DNA of 64,000 nt from CAVTRI01 sp963737075 (GTDB taxonomy: Bacteria > Actinomycetota > Acidimicrobiia > Acidimicrobiales > Palsa-688), in assembly GCA_963737075.1 (NCBI GenBank), contig CAVTRI010000001.1:434001-498000 (forward strand), in the 5' to 3' direction. The position numbers and the translations under genes are program-made. Position 1 is the first letter of the stretch. Each line of letters opens with the position of its first letter. Positions 7,904-17,072 of this stretch are shown one piece after another. The notes beneath the pieces were generated by a model. That model ran no database searches. It worked only from the letters and a program-made list of their open reading frames with translations, and was not told where the DNA came from.

Positions 7904-9651
7904 AGATCACGGGAGCACAGGCTCTCATCAAGAGTCTGGAAATGGAGCACACCGAGGTGGTCTTCGGGCTGCCCGGCGGCTGCATTCTTCCGGCCTACGA
8001 CCCCATCCTCGACTCTCCGATCCGCCACATCCTCGTGCGCCACGAGCAGGGTGCCGGCCACATGGCGGAAGGCTATGCCCACGTCACCGGCCGCCCCGGG
8101 GTGGCCATGGTTACCAGCGGGCCGGCCGCCACCAACCTGGTGACCCCGCTGTGCGACGCCTACATGGATTCGGTGCCCATGGTCGCCATTACCGGGCAGG
8201 TGAGCCGGCCGGTCATCGGCACCGACGGCTTCCAGGAGTGCGACACGGTGGGAATAACCCGCTCGGTCACCAAGCACAACGAGCTCGTCATGGATCCCGA
8301 CGACATCCCCATGATGGTCCGCCAGGCGTTCCACCTGGCGACGACCGGCCGCCCCGGTCCGGTTCTCCTTGACCTTCCGAAGGACGTGCTCCAGGCCCAA
8401 ATGGAGTGGCACTGGCCATCCGATCGTGACGTGGCGTTGTCGCTCCCCGGCTACAAGCCGACGCTCAAGGGCCATCCGCGGATGATCAAGGAGGCGGCCC
8501 AGCTCATCATGGGGGCCCAGCGCCCGGTGATCTACGCCGGCGGTGGCATCTTGAAGGCCCGAGCAGCCGGCGCCCTGCGAGAGCTCGCTGAGCTCATCGA
8601 CGTCCCGGTCGTCACTACCCTGATGGCTCGCGGCGCGTTCCCCGACGATCACCCGCTTTGCCTCGGGATGCCCGGCATGCACGGCAACTACACCGCGATC
8701 ACGGCCATGCAGCGCAGCGACCTGCTGATCGCGCTTGGAACCCGGTTCGATGACCGGGTGACCGGGCGGGTGGCGGAATTCGCCCCCGGGGCCAAGATCA
8801 TCCACGTCGACGTGGATCCGGCCGAACTCGGCAAGATCCGCCGTCCCGATGTACCGATCGTCGGCGACGCTCGGCAGGTCATCGGAGAGATGGCGAAGGC
8901 CATTCGCGATCTTTTGGAGAAAGGCGCAAGCCCGGCCGAGCGGACCCCGTGGCGGGCGCAGATCTCCGGCTGGCAGGAACGCTATCCCCTCCACTACGAC
9001 CCCCAGCAGGATGGTGAGGCCCTGAAGCCGCAGCACGTGATGGAGACGCTGCGCGACGCCGCGCCTGACGGCACGATCCTCGTGTCGGGTGTGGGCCAAC
9101 ATCAGATGTGGGCGAGTCAGTACTGGAGGTTCACCGAGCCCTACACATGGGTCAACTCGGGTGGTCTCGGCACGATGGGCTTTTCAGTCCCGGCGGCGAT
9201 AGGGGCGAAGGTCGGCCGGCCGGACCGCACCGTGTGGGCGGTCGATGGCGACGGGTGCTTCCAGATGACGGCGCAGGAGCTGGTGACGGCGTCCAGCGAG
9301 CGGATCCCGATCAAGGTCGCGATCTTGAACAACGCCTACCTCGGCATGGTTCGCCAGTGGCAGGAGATGTTCTATCAGGAGCGATACTCAGAGGTGTATC
9401 TGTCACCGGATCTGCCGGATTACGTCAAATGGGCGGAGGCCATGGGCTGCGTCGGTTTCCGGGTGGAATCGCCCGAGGAGGTGGCCCCGATCATCGAGAA
9501 AGCCAACGCCATCGAGGACCGCCCGGTCGTCATCGACTTCCGGACCGATGAGGCGGAGAAGGTGTTCCCGATGGTTCCTGCAGGCGCATCGAACGACGAC
9601 GTGGTCGTGCATCCATCCCAGAAGCCGGGCGGCGAACGGATCGTGCAGTGA
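7900..9651 (+). CDS. ilvB: Acetolactate synthase large (catalytic) subunit
   Basis: A 583-residue ThDP- and FAD-dependent enzyme that condenses pyruvate with pyruvate or 2-oxobutyrate, the first common step of Val/Leu/Ile synthesis. HEQGAGHMAEGYA near residue 49 carries the ThDP-activating Glu; the ThDP motif GDGCFQMTAQEL begins near 450. GTG 7900 gives the family-like start MKITGAQALIKSLE, with GAAGGA about 10 bases upstream. It heads ilvB-ilvN-ilvC behind the attenuator. Confidence 0.97.
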   Translation: MKITGAQALIKSLEMEHTEVVFGLPGGCILPAYDPILDSPIRHILVRHEQGAGHMAEGYAHVTGRPGVAMVTSGPAATNLVTPLCDAYMDSVPMVAITGQVSRPVIGTDGFQECDTVGITRSVTKHNELVMDPDDIPMMVRQAFHLATTGRPGPVLLDLPKDVLQAQMEWHWPSDRDVALSLPGYKPTLKGHPRMIKEAAQLIMGAQRPVIYAGGGILKARAAGALRELAELIDVPVVTTLMARGAFPDDHPLCLGMPGMHGNYTAITAMQRSDLLIALGTRFDDRVTGRVAEFAPGAKIIHVDVDPAELGKIRRPDVPIVGDARQVIGEMAKAIRDLLEKGASPAERTPWRAQISGWQERYPLHYDPQQDGEALKPQHVMETLRDAAPDGTILVSGVGQHQMWASQYWRFTEPYTWVNSGGLGTMGFSVPAAIGAKVGRPDRTVWAVDGDGCFQMTAQELVTASSERIPIKVAILNNAYLGMVRQWQEMFYQERYSEVYLSPDLPDYVKWAEAMGCVGFRVESPEEVAPIIEKANAIEDRPVVIDFRTDEAEKVFPMVPAGASNDDVVVHPSQKPGGERIVQ

Positions 9652-9691
9652 GCGACCTTGGGAGCGAACCGATGAGTACAGGCTGGCTCCA

Positions 9692-10228
9692 GTGATCTCG
9701 TCACGACGCAACCACCAGACGTTGTCCGTGCTGGTCGAAAACCGTTCGGGCGTCCTGGCGCGAGTCAGCGGGCTCTTCGCCCGGCGCGGGTTCAACATCA
9801 TCTCGCTGGCGGTGGCGCCCACCGACGACGAACGTTTCAGCCGTATCACCCTTGTCATCGACCTCGAAGAAACCTCGGTCGAGCAGCTCACCAAGCAGCT
9901 GTTCAAGCTCGTCAACGTGATCAAGATCACCGAGCTGCCCCCTGAAGATTCGGTGGAGCGCGAGCTGCTGCTGCTCACCGTGGCCGCCGGGCCACAGGCG
10001 CGGGGGCAGGTCATCGAGCTCGTCGGCGTGTTCGAGGGCAAGATCGTCGACGTTGGGGCCGAGGCGCTCACGGTCATGTTGGCCGACGATCCGGCCCGAC
10101 TCGATGACTTCGAGGATCTCATGCGACCATACGGCATCACCGAACTGCAACGCACCGGACGGGTGGCGTTGCCCAAGCTCGAACGGCAAGCGCCCTCACG
10201 CCTGCGTCTCTCAGGAAAGGCAAGCTGA
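9692..10228 (+). CDS. ilvN: Acetolactate synthase small regulatory subunit
   Basis: About 178 residues with an N-terminal ACT domain (LSVLVENRSGVLARVSGLFA) followed by the ALS small-subunit C-terminal domain. It binds valine and gives feedback control to IlvB. GTG 9692 (VISSRRNHQTLSV) is chosen because no earlier in-frame start after the ilvB stop fits the family; the longer open frame upstream is out-of-family sequence antisense to nothing and overlapping ilvB. It is 40 bp after ilvB and 4 bp before ilvC. Confidence 0.95.
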   Translation: MISSRRNHQTLSVLVENRSGVLARVSGLFARRGFNIISLAVAPTDDERFSRITLVIDLEETSVEQLTKQLFKLVNVIKITELPPEDSVERELLLLTVAAGPQARGQVIELVGVFEGKIVDVGAEALTVMLADDPARLDDFEDLMRPYGITELQRTGRVALPKLERQAPSRLRLSGKAS

Positions 10229-10232
10229 ACAG

Positions 10233-11261
10233 ATGGCTGCAACGGTCTACTACGAGAAGGACGCCGATCCCGGCCTGATCGCCGGCCGCAAGGTGGCCAT
10301 CGTCGGCTACGGCTCGCAAGGTCATGCCCACGCTCTCAACCTGCGCGACTCCGGCGTCGACGTGCGGGTGGCGCTGCGCGAAGGGTCGTCGTCCCGAGCC
10401 AAGGCCGAGGCGGCTGGGCTGCGAGTGACGCCGATCGACCAGGCCGCTCAGGAAGCGGATGTGATCATGATCCTGGCGCCCGACACCGAACAGCAGGCCA
10501 TCTACGAGGGGTCCATCGCTCCCCACCTCCGCCCTGGTGACGCGCTCTTCTTCGCCCACGGTTTCAACGTGCGCTTCGGCCTGATCGCGGCGCCCGACGG
10601 GGTGGACGTAGCCATGGTCGCACCCAAAGGACCCGGCCACCTCGTGCGGCGCACATACGAGGGCGGCGGCGGTGTGCCGGCGCTGATCGCCATCGAGCAG
10701 AACGCGTCCGGCAAGGCGAAAGAGCTCGCCCTCTCGTATGCCAACGCCATCGGCGCCACCCGCGCCGGTGTGCTGGAGACGACCTTTGCCGAAGAAACCG
10801 AGACAGATCTGTTCGGCGAGCAGGTGGTGCTGTGCGGCGGGCTGACATCGCTGATCCAGGCCGGCTTCGAGACGCTCGTCGAAGCCGGCTACCAGCCCGA
10901 GTCGGCGTACTTCGAATGCCTGCACGAGGTCAAGCTGATCGTGGACCTGATGTACGAGCACGGCATCGCCGGCATGCGGTACTCGATCTCAACCACGGCT
11001 GAATACGGCGACATGACCCGGGGCCCGCGCATCATCAACGACGACACCCGCCAGGAAATGAAGAAGATCCTTGCCGAGATCCGCTCCGGGGCGTTCGCCG
11101 ACGAGTGGATCGCGGAAAACCAGGCCGGCCGACCCCGCTACAAGGCGTTGCAGGACGCCGCCCGCCAGCATCCGATCGAGCGGGTTGGGGCGGAGCTGCG
11201 AGCCATGATGCCGTTCATAAACGCCGGCTCGCAGCGCCCGCAGGACGTCTCCGGCGGCTAG
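10233..11261 (+). CDS. ilvC: Ketol-acid reductoisomerase
   Basis: A 342-residue class I enzyme that isomerises and reduces acetolactate and acetohydroxybutyrate with NADPH. The Rossmann motif GYGSQGHAHALNLRDSG is at about residues 24-40. Metal-binding acidic residues are in ETDLFGEQ and the C-terminal knotted domain (CLHEVKLIVDLMYE). ATG 10233 has AGGAAAGG upstream. It is the last gene of the ilvBNC unit. Confidence 0.97.
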   Translation: MAATVYYEKDADPGLIAGRKVAIVGYGSQGHAHALNLRDSGVDVRVALREGSSSRAKAEAAGLRVTPIDQAAQEADVIMILAPDTEQQAIYEGSIAPHLRPGDALFFAHGFNVRFGLIAAPDGVDVAMVAPKGPGHLVRRTYEGGGGVPALIAIEQNASGKAKELALSYANAIGATRAGVLETTFAEETETDLFGEQVVLCGGLTSLIQAGFETLVEAGYQPESAYFECLHEVKLIVDLMYEHGIAGMRYSISTTAEYGDMTRGPRIINDDTRQEMKKILAEIRSGAFADEWIAENQAGRPRYKALQDAARQHPIERVGAELRAMMPFINAGSQRPQDVSGG

Positions 11262-11347
11262 TGCCGCCCCGGGAAAGGTTGGCCACGGTTGTCTTCTTGA
11301 ACACCGACAAGCAGGGCCGCCTCTTCTGCTGGGGCAGTAGCTCGCCC

Positions 11348-11986
11348 GTGAGTGTTAGACGAGCAGCCGCCTTCACGGCCGCGGTAGCCGTCGTGGCGGG
11401 CGCCTGCGGGTCAGGCCACCGGTCGTCGTCGCCCACCACCCGGGCGCCGTTGGCCTCCACGTCGGCCACGACATCCGCCCCGCCGGCGCCCGCCATGACA
11501 TCCGCCACCCCGGCGCCTGCCCCGACAACCACGGTCGACCCGGGGGCACTGCCTCAGACGTCCCAGCTGCCGTCGGCGACCGACCCGGCGTTCCTCGGCC
11601 GGATCAACGACCTGTGGCAGGCCATCGTTACGGGAAACGCCGGCCTGGCATTGCCGGCGTTCTTCCCCCTATCGGCGTACGCGCAGGTGAAGGGGATCTC
11701 CGATCCCGTACACGACTTTCAGACCCGCCTGATCCCGAACTTCGACCAGGACATCTCTGCCCTCCATGCCCGGGTACCCGCCGACGCCCAGCTCGCGTAC
11801 GTCTCTGTGCCCGACGCGGCCCAATGGATCCTGCCAGGGGTCGAGTACAACAAGGGCAGCTACTGGCGGGTCTACGACGCCCGCGTCGTCTATGGCGCCG
11901 GGGGAGTGACCGGTTCCTTCACAATCGCCTCGATGATTTCATGGCGCGGACAGTGGTATGTCGTGCACCTGAACTCCATCCGGTGA
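11348..11986 (+). CDS. Putative secreted lipoprotein, unknown function
   Basis: About 212 residues from GTG 11348. The N-terminus is VSVRRAAAFTAAVAVVAGACGSG: basic start, hydrophobic core and a lipobox-like Cys. A Ser/Thr/Pro/Ala-rich linker follows (about 30-70), then a globular domain with FLGRINDLWQAIVTGN and YWRVYDARVVYGAG. It resembles small actinobacterial lipoproteins with no assigned role. The frame is open further upstream into ilvC, but that extension lacks a signal sequence. Confidence 0.7.
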   Translation: MSVRRAAAFTAAVAVVAGACGSGHRSSSPTTRAPLASTSATTSAPPAPAMTSATPAPAPTTTVDPGALPQTSQLPSATDPAFLGRINDLWQAIVTGNAGLALPAFFPLSAYAQVKGISDPVHDFQTRLIPNFDQDISALHARVPADAQLAYVSVPDAAQWILPGVEYNKGSYWRVYDARVVYGAGGVTGSFTIASMISWRGQWYVVHLNSIR

Positions 11987-12002
11987 TCCCGCTGGCGGCC
12001 AA

Positions 12003-12458
12003 CTACCCGGCCATCTGCCCCATGCGCCGCTGCATCTCCTCAGGTGAGACGTCCTCGACATGGCTGGCAATACTCCAGCGGTGTCCGTAGGGATCCTCGA
12101 ACTCCCCACCCCGGTCCCCGTAGAACTTGTCCTCCACCGGTCGCAGGACGGTGGAGCCGGCTTTGACGGCCCGGTCGAACGTGGTGTCCACGTCTTCGAC
12201 ATAGACGTGGATGGTCACGGGAGAGCCGCCCACCGACTTCGGTCCGCGGGCGCCCATATCCGGGAACTCGTCAGCCAGCATGATCACCGAGTCCCCGATG
12301 CTCAGCTCGGCGTGGCCGATCTTGCCTTCGGGGCCCGGCATCGTCATCCTCTCCTGGGCCCCAAAAATGCTCGTGTAGAAGTCAATGGCCGCTTTGGCGC
12401 CGTTGACGTAGAGGTACGGCATGACGCGTGGGTACTCGTCGGGAATTGGCTTTGCCAT
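12003..12458 (-). CDS. VOC family protein (PhnB/glyoxalase-like)
   Basis: 151 residues with the vicinal-oxygen-chelate pattern: VMPYLYVNGAKAAIDFYTSIFGA at the N-terminus, GHAELSIGDSVIMLADE in the middle, and EDPYGHRWSIASH near the C-terminus. It resembles PhnB/YjdN-like proteins, mostly of unknown substrate. GGAGG lies about 7 bases before the ATG. It is convergent with the preceding lipoprotein gene. Confidence 0.88.
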   Translation of the reverse strand: MAKPIPDEYPRVMPYLYVNGAKAAIDFYTSIFGAQERMTMPGPEGKIGHAELSIGDSVIMLADEFPDMGARGPKSVGGSPVTIHVYVEDVDTTFDRAVKAGSTVLRPVEDKFYGDRGGEFEDPYGHRWSIASHVEDVSPEEMQRRMGQMAG

Positions 12459-12591
12459 CTGTCGCCTCCACTTGGTGGTCGGAACGTACGTTCGCCTAGC
12501 CTAGCACGGCTGCCGGAAGCGCGGAAGGGTCGTTCACCACCGCCGCCCACTATGGTCGGTACGTCAATTGGGGATTTGATGGAGGTGTCGC

Positions 12592-13380
12592 GTGAGCGGT
12601 GCTGCCTGGCGCCGCCTGATGCTGGGTGCATCGCTGGCGTTGCTCGCAGGAGCCTGTAGTGGATCCAGCGGCCATGCGGCCCCAACCACCTCGCGCCCGG
12701 TTGCGACGTCGACGTCGACCACCACCGTTGCGATCCAGACGAGCGGACCGCGTACGGTGCTCAGCCCGATCGGCGTCAACGTGCGGGCCCAGCCCGAGCG
12801 GGCAGCCACGGTGCTCGGCACGGCGGCGCAGGGCGTTGTCCTCTCGGTACTGGGTCACACTTCCAACGGCGGCGGGTGGTTCGAGGTCAAAGGAGCCACC
12901 GTCACCGGATGGATCAGCGGCGACCCGGACCTCAGCGCGCCCGGTGAGTTCCGCAGGTACTCGTCCGGCCAGTTCGACGCGTTGTACCCGGCTGTGTGGA
13001 CACCCGCAGCTTCGCCGCCGTCGAGCGTCGTCTTCCGTCCGGACTCAGGCGCCGGCGACATCGTGGTCACCGCCGCACCGTCGGTGACTGCGCTTCCCGA
13101 TGGTCGGGCGGGTTATGGACGGACCGGTTTCTCGCCGATCGTCGTGTGCGGAGTCACGTCCGAGCTGATCACCTTCCAAGGAGCGCCGTCGCCAGGCACC
13201 ACCGCGGCCGGTAGAGCTGCCCCTGCCACGCCCTACCTTGCGCAGATCCGGCTCACCCTCGATCCCAAAAACGCGCTCGGCATGTACGCGGATCTCACCA
13301 ACCTGGAATCGCAGCTTTCGCTATTCCGAGCATTCGTCGCTTCGGTGACGTTCCCATTCCCGCAGTGCGTCGGGCACTAG
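12592..13380 (+). CDS. Lipoprotein with bacterial SH3 domain
   Basis: 262 residues from GTG 12592 with GGAGG about 6 bases upstream. The signal and lipobox are MLGASLALLAGACSGSSG. A Thr-rich linker follows, then an SH3b-like domain at about 50-110 (GVNVRAQPERAATVLGT, GWFEVKGATVTGWISG), and a C-terminal domain of about 140 residues without recognised family. SH3b domains often bind cell-wall peptides, so an envelope role is likely but unproven. Confidence 0.8.
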   Translation: MSGAAWRRLMLGASLALLAGACSGSSGHAAPTTSRPVATSTSTTTVAIQTSGPRTVLSPIGVNVRAQPERAATVLGTAAQGVVLSVLGHTSNGGGWFEVKGATVTGWISGDPDLSAPGEFRRYSSGQFDALYPAVWTPAASPPSSVVFRPDSGAGDIVVTAAPSVTALPDGRAGYGRTGFSPIVVCGVTSELITFQGAPSPGTTAAGRAAPATPYLAQIRLTLDPKNALGMYADLTNLESQLSLFRAFVASVTFPFPQCVGH

Positions 13381-13485
13381 CGGCAACGGTCGCCGCGCCC
13401 GCGTCGCCCAGGGGCCAGGGGCGGGCGGACGAACGCGCCGGCTGGCGCTACGGTCACCGCTCGTGCACCCCGCGCGACGAAACCG

Positions 13486-15174
13486 GTGAGCGTGGTGGCC
13501 GCCGGCGACCCCCGGGCGGGGGCCGTGGTGGCGGTGGCCGACCTTCGGCGCGCCCGGCGCCGGCGACGAACGGCGGACTTCGATGCCTTCGAGGTCCTCT
13601 ACCGCGTGTACATCACCGCCATCGTCTCGACGGTCGCGATCCTCATTCTCTCCGGCGTGACCGGCGACCACCGCGTCCGGCCAGCCACCGTGGCGAGCGT
13701 CCTTCAGCGGGGTCCATACGCGATCGGCTTGCTTTGTGCGACGGTGTGGGCGGTGGGCCTCCGGTCGGGCGGACGGGGCGGTCCGCTGGTCCTCGAAGCC
13801 GCCGACGTCCGGCACGTCCTCCTGGCGCCGGTGGCTCGCCCGGCGGCGCTCCGTCCGGTGGCATGGCGCCAGGTCCGTTTCGGTGCCCTGGCCGGCGCCG
13901 GCGTGGGCGCCGTCGCCGGGCTGCTCGCCTACCACCGGCTCCCGGGGGGGCCGGTGGCGTGGATCGCAACGGGTGCCCTCTTTGGCGTGGTCGCGGTCTC
14001 CGGGGCGCTCGGCCTGGCCATGAGCTGCTCGGGGCTGAGGACCGGCCGCTGGGTGGGCGGCGCGGCGGCGTTGGCCATCGTCGCCTGGTCGGCGGGTGAC
14101 TGGGCCGCCGGCACCGTCACCTCGCCTGCGACGTGCGCCGGAGAACTGGCCCTGTGGCCGCTGCGGTGGTCCCCCGCGGGCCTGGCCGCACTCGGGTTTG
14201 CTGCGGCTGCGGTCGTCGCCGGGCTGCGGCTGGTGGGAGGCGTGTCGATCGAGGCCGTCGAGCGGCGGGCCGCCCTGGTAGGCCAGCTTCGCTTCGCAGC
14301 CACGCTGCGCGACATCCGCACCGTGGTGCTCCTTCGCCGCCAGCTGGCGCAGGAGCAGCCCCGGGCGCGCCCGTGGGGTCAGTGGCGGCTGGGTGCCGGG
14401 CCGGGCGGCAGACGGCTGGGTGCGGCGTCAGCGTCAATGGGCTGCTGGCGGCGCTCGGCGCAGGGGCTCCGGCGCTTCCCCGCCTTCCGGTTTGGGCGTA
14501 TCGCCGTGCTTGGAGCGGCGGCCGGCGCGGCGGCGGTGGGGACGTGGAGGGGCACCACGCCGCTGGTGATCCTCGCCGGGCTGGCCATGTACGTCGCCGC
14601 CCTCGACGCCGTGGAACCGCTTGCCCAGGAGCTCGATCATCCCGACCGGCGAGACGGGATTCCGATGCCTGCGGGCGAGCTCCTGTTGCGGCTGGCCGGG
14701 CCGCCGCTGTTGCTGATGGTGGGAGTGGCTGCGGTCGGCTACGCGGTAGCCGTGGCCGTTACCGCGGGCGCGGCGGAGACGGTACGGGTCGGCGCCCTGG
14801 TGTCGGTTCCCGCGGCGGGCGCCGCTCTCGCCGGGGCCGCCATCACAACCATTCAGGGCCCCCCGCCGGCGTTCAGCGCCACGGACAGCTTCCTGCTGCC
14901 GCCGGAAGCGGCGAGTGCCCGAGCGATTGTGCGCATGATGTGGCCTCCGGTTGTCGCCATGCTCGGCCTGCTGCCCGTGCTTGCCGCCCGGGAGGCAGCG
15001 AAAGGCCCGCACCCGGTCACTCCCGAAGCGGCCGCCGGTGCGGCCGGGGCATTCGTCGTGGTGTTCGCTGTCCTCGTAGGCGTGTGGGCCCGTTATCGCG
15101 ACGACTTGCACGCGTGGGTGCGTCGGGCCATGGAGGAAACCAAGGCCCAGCGCACCCCGGCCAGGGGTCGATGA
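13486..15174 (+). CDS. ABC transporter membrane component (DUF6297-like)
   Basis: 562 residues with a short basic N-terminus and about ten or more hydrophobic segments (for example VYITAIVSTVAILILSG and LLLMVGVAAVGYAVAVAV). It overlaps the downstream ATPase gene by ATGA, so the two are translationally coupled and probably form one transporter. The sequence recalls the actinobacterial DUF6297 family that accompanies ABC ATPases; that match is from memory. The substrate is unknown. Confidence 0.75.
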   Translation: MSVVAAGDPRAGAVVAVADLRRARRRRRTADFDAFEVLYRVYITAIVSTVAILILSGVTGDHRVRPATVASVLQRGPYAIGLLCATVWAVGLRSGGRGGPLVLEAADVRHVLLAPVARPAALRPVAWRQVRFGALAGAGVGAVAGLLAYHRLPGGPVAWIATGALFGVVAVSGALGLAMSCSGLRTGRWVGGAAALAIVAWSAGDWAAGTVTSPATCAGELALWPLRWSPAGLAALGFAAAAVVAGLRLVGGVSIEAVERRAALVGQLRFAATLRDIRTVVLLRRQLAQEQPRARPWGQWRLGAGPGGRRLGAASASMGCWRRSAQGLRRFPAFRFGRIAVLGAAAGAAAVGTWRGTTPLVILAGLAMYVAALDAVEPLAQELDHPDRRDGIPMPAGELLLRLAGPPLLLMVGVAAVGYAVAVAVTAGAAETVRVGALVSVPAAGAALAGAAITTIQGPPPAFSATDSFLLPPEAASARAIVRMMWPPVVAMLGLLPVLAAREAAKGPHPVTPEAAAGAAGAFVVVFAVLVGVWARYRDDLHAWVRRAMEETKAQRTPARGR

Positions 15175-15851
15175 CCGCTCCACCAGCATTCGCGACGCGG
15201 GGGCTGACAAAACGGTATGGCGACCTCGTCGCCCTCGAACCGCTCGACCTTGCCGTGCAGGCCGGGCAGCGGGTGATGCTGGTCGGCCACAACGGGTCCG
15301 GCAAGACCACGCTCATGCGGATGGCCGCCGGCCTGCTAGAGCCCACCGGGGGGCGGGCTTCGATCTTCGGCTCTCCGGCCGGGTCGCTCGACGCCCGGGC
15401 CAGCCTCTCGTACCTGCCCGACACTCCGGTCCTCTACGACGACCTCTCCGTGCGGGAGCATGTCGAGTACACCTGCCGGCTGCACGCCGCCGAGGGCTGG
15501 CAGGAACGGGCTGAAGGCCTGCTCGCAGATCTCGGCCTGAGCGACCGCGTCGACGACCTGCCCGCCCGTTTCTCCCGGGGGTTGAAGCAGAAGACCGCGA
15601 TTGTGTTGGCGTTGATCCGCCCGTTCGGCCTGCTGATGGTCGACGAGCCGTTCGTTGGCCTAGATCCCCAGGGCCGGGAGGCATTCGTCGAACTGCTTGC
15701 TGACGCCGCGGCGGCCGGTGCCGCGCTGGTGGTCGCCACCCACCAGATGGAGTTCGCGCGCCACGCAGACCGCTGCGTCGCGCTGCGGGACGGGGCGGTG
15801 GTCTACGACGGCCCGCCGGACCAGGTGGACGTGCTGTCCCTGGTGGGGTGA
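15171..15851 (+). CDS. ABC transporter ATP-binding protein
   Basis: 226 residues. Walker A is GHNGSGKTTL (about 41-50), the signature region is FSRGLKQKTAIVLAL, Walker B is LLMVDEPFVGLD and the switch His is in VATHQM. It matches exporter-type ATPases such as the CcmA/YhaQ group. ATG 15171 overlaps the stop of the membrane gene. A larger open frame upstream in the same frame is shadow sequence inside the membrane gene. Confidence 0.92.
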   Translation: MTAPPAFATRGLTKRYGDLVALEPLDLAVQAGQRVMLVGHNGSGKTTLMRMAAGLLEPTGGRASIFGSPAGSLDARASLSYLPDTPVLYDDLSVREHVEYTCRLHAAEGWQERAEGLLADLGLSDRVDDLPARFSRGLKQKTAIVLALIRPFGLLMVDEPFVGLDPQGREAFVELLADAAAAGAALVVATHQMEFARHADRCVALRDGAVVYDGPPDQVDVLSLVG

Positions 15852-15858
15852 CGCCGCT

Positions 15859-17001
15859 CTACAAGTGCTCTACGACGTAGTCGATGCAGGTGGTGAGGGC
15901 CTCGACGTCCGCAGGCTCGATCGCCGGGAACATCCCAATCCGAAGCTGGTTCCGCCCCAGCTTCCGGTAGGGCTCGGTGTCCACGATCCCGTTCGCGCGC
16001 AACACCGCGGCGACGCGAAGGGCGTCGATCGACGCGTCGAAGTCGATGGTCCCCACGACGTGGCTGCGCTCCTCGGAGTTGGCCACGAACGGCGTGGCGA
16101 ACGCCGACTTCTCAGCCCAGCCATACAGGATGGAAGCGGAGTCATCGCACCGGGAGGCCGCGAACGAGAGGCCGCCGTTGTCGAGCATCCAGTCCAGCTG
16201 GTGCACGAACAGCAGCAGCGTCGCCAGCGAAGGCGTGTTGTACGTCTGGTCCAGGCGGCTCTGCTCGATAGCTATCGACAGGTCCAGCGAAGCGGGCACC
16301 CATCGCGAACCCGAATCGCGCAGCAACGAGAACGCCCGCGATATGGCGGCCGGCGACATCGTCGCCACCCACAGCCCGCCGTCGGAAGCGAAGCACTTCT
16401 GCGGAGCGAAGTAGTACACGTCCGCCTGTGAAGCGTCGAAGGGCAGCCCGCCGGCGCCCGACGTGGCGTCGACTGCGACCAACGCTCCCGTATCAGCGCC
16501 GGGCGGCCGCACCACGGGCGCCATCACCCCGGTCGAGGTCTCGTTGTGCGTCAGGGCGTACAAGTCGACGCCATCCGCGGCCACGGGCCCAGCGGGCCGG
16601 GTCCCGGGCGGGGCGGAGATCACCGATGGCTGTGCGAGGTGCGGTGCGGCGGCCGCCACCTCCGCGAACTTGGACGAGAACTCCCCGAAGCTCAAATGCT
16701 GACTGCGGGTATCGATCAGGCCGAAGCTCGCCACGTCCCAGAACGCCGTGGTCCCTCCATTGCCGAGCACCACCTCGTAGTCGCTCGGGAGCGAAAACAG
16801 CGAGGCGACGCCCGCGCGAAGCCGGCCCACCAGCGACTTGACTGGCGCTTGCCGGTGACTGGTGCCGAGCACAGATCGTCCTGCCTCCGCCAGGGCGGCG
16901 ACGGCCGCGTCCGGGACTTTGGACGGACCGCATCCGAAGCGGCCGTCAGCGGGCAGCAGATCGGCGGGGATCCGGATATCGGTCCGGGCAGGCGCGCTCA
17001 C
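15859..17001 (-). CDS. serC: Phosphoserine aminotransferase (type II)
   Basis: About 380 residues. It makes 3-phosphoserine from 3-phosphohydroxypyruvate with glutamate and PLP. FGCGPSKVPDAAVAAL at the N-terminus and ALTHNETSTGVMAPV are typical of the actinobacterial type II SerC; the PLP Lys is in YYFAPQKCFASDGGLW. GTG 17001 (VSAPARTDIRIP) is preferred over the longer open frame to 17097, whose extra residues are basic and unlike the family. Divergent from aspC by 71 bp; serA lies 2.3 kb away. Confidence 0.94.
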   Translation of the reverse strand: MSAPARTDIRIPADLLPADGRFGCGPSKVPDAAVAALAEAGRSVLGTSHRQAPVKSLVGRLRAGVASLFSLPSDYEVVLGNGGTTAFWDVASFGLIDTRSQHLSFGEFSSKFAEVAAAAPHLAQPSVISAPPGTRPAGPVAADGVDLYALTHNETSTGVMAPVVRPPGADTGALVAVDATSGAGGLPFDASQADVYYFAPQKCFASDGGLWVATMSPAAISRAFSLLRDSGSRWVPASLDLSIAIEQSRLDQTYNTPSLATLLLFVHQLDWMLDNGGLSFAASRCDDSASILYGWAEKSAFATPFVANSEERSHVVGTIDFDASIDALRVAAVLRANGIVDTEPYRKLGRNQLRIGMFPAIEPADVEALTTCIDYVVEHL

Positions 17002-17072
17002 TGGACCACCGTCCTGGGGACGGTGGCCCACCCTGCGCTTATTCGTTCGCTCCCGTCGCTCACTGTGCCAGC

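Noticed and set aside
14133..15170. Open frame upstream of and continuous with the ABC ATPase
   Set aside because: The first part lies inside the membrane-protein gene in another frame; the ATPase starts at ATG 15171.
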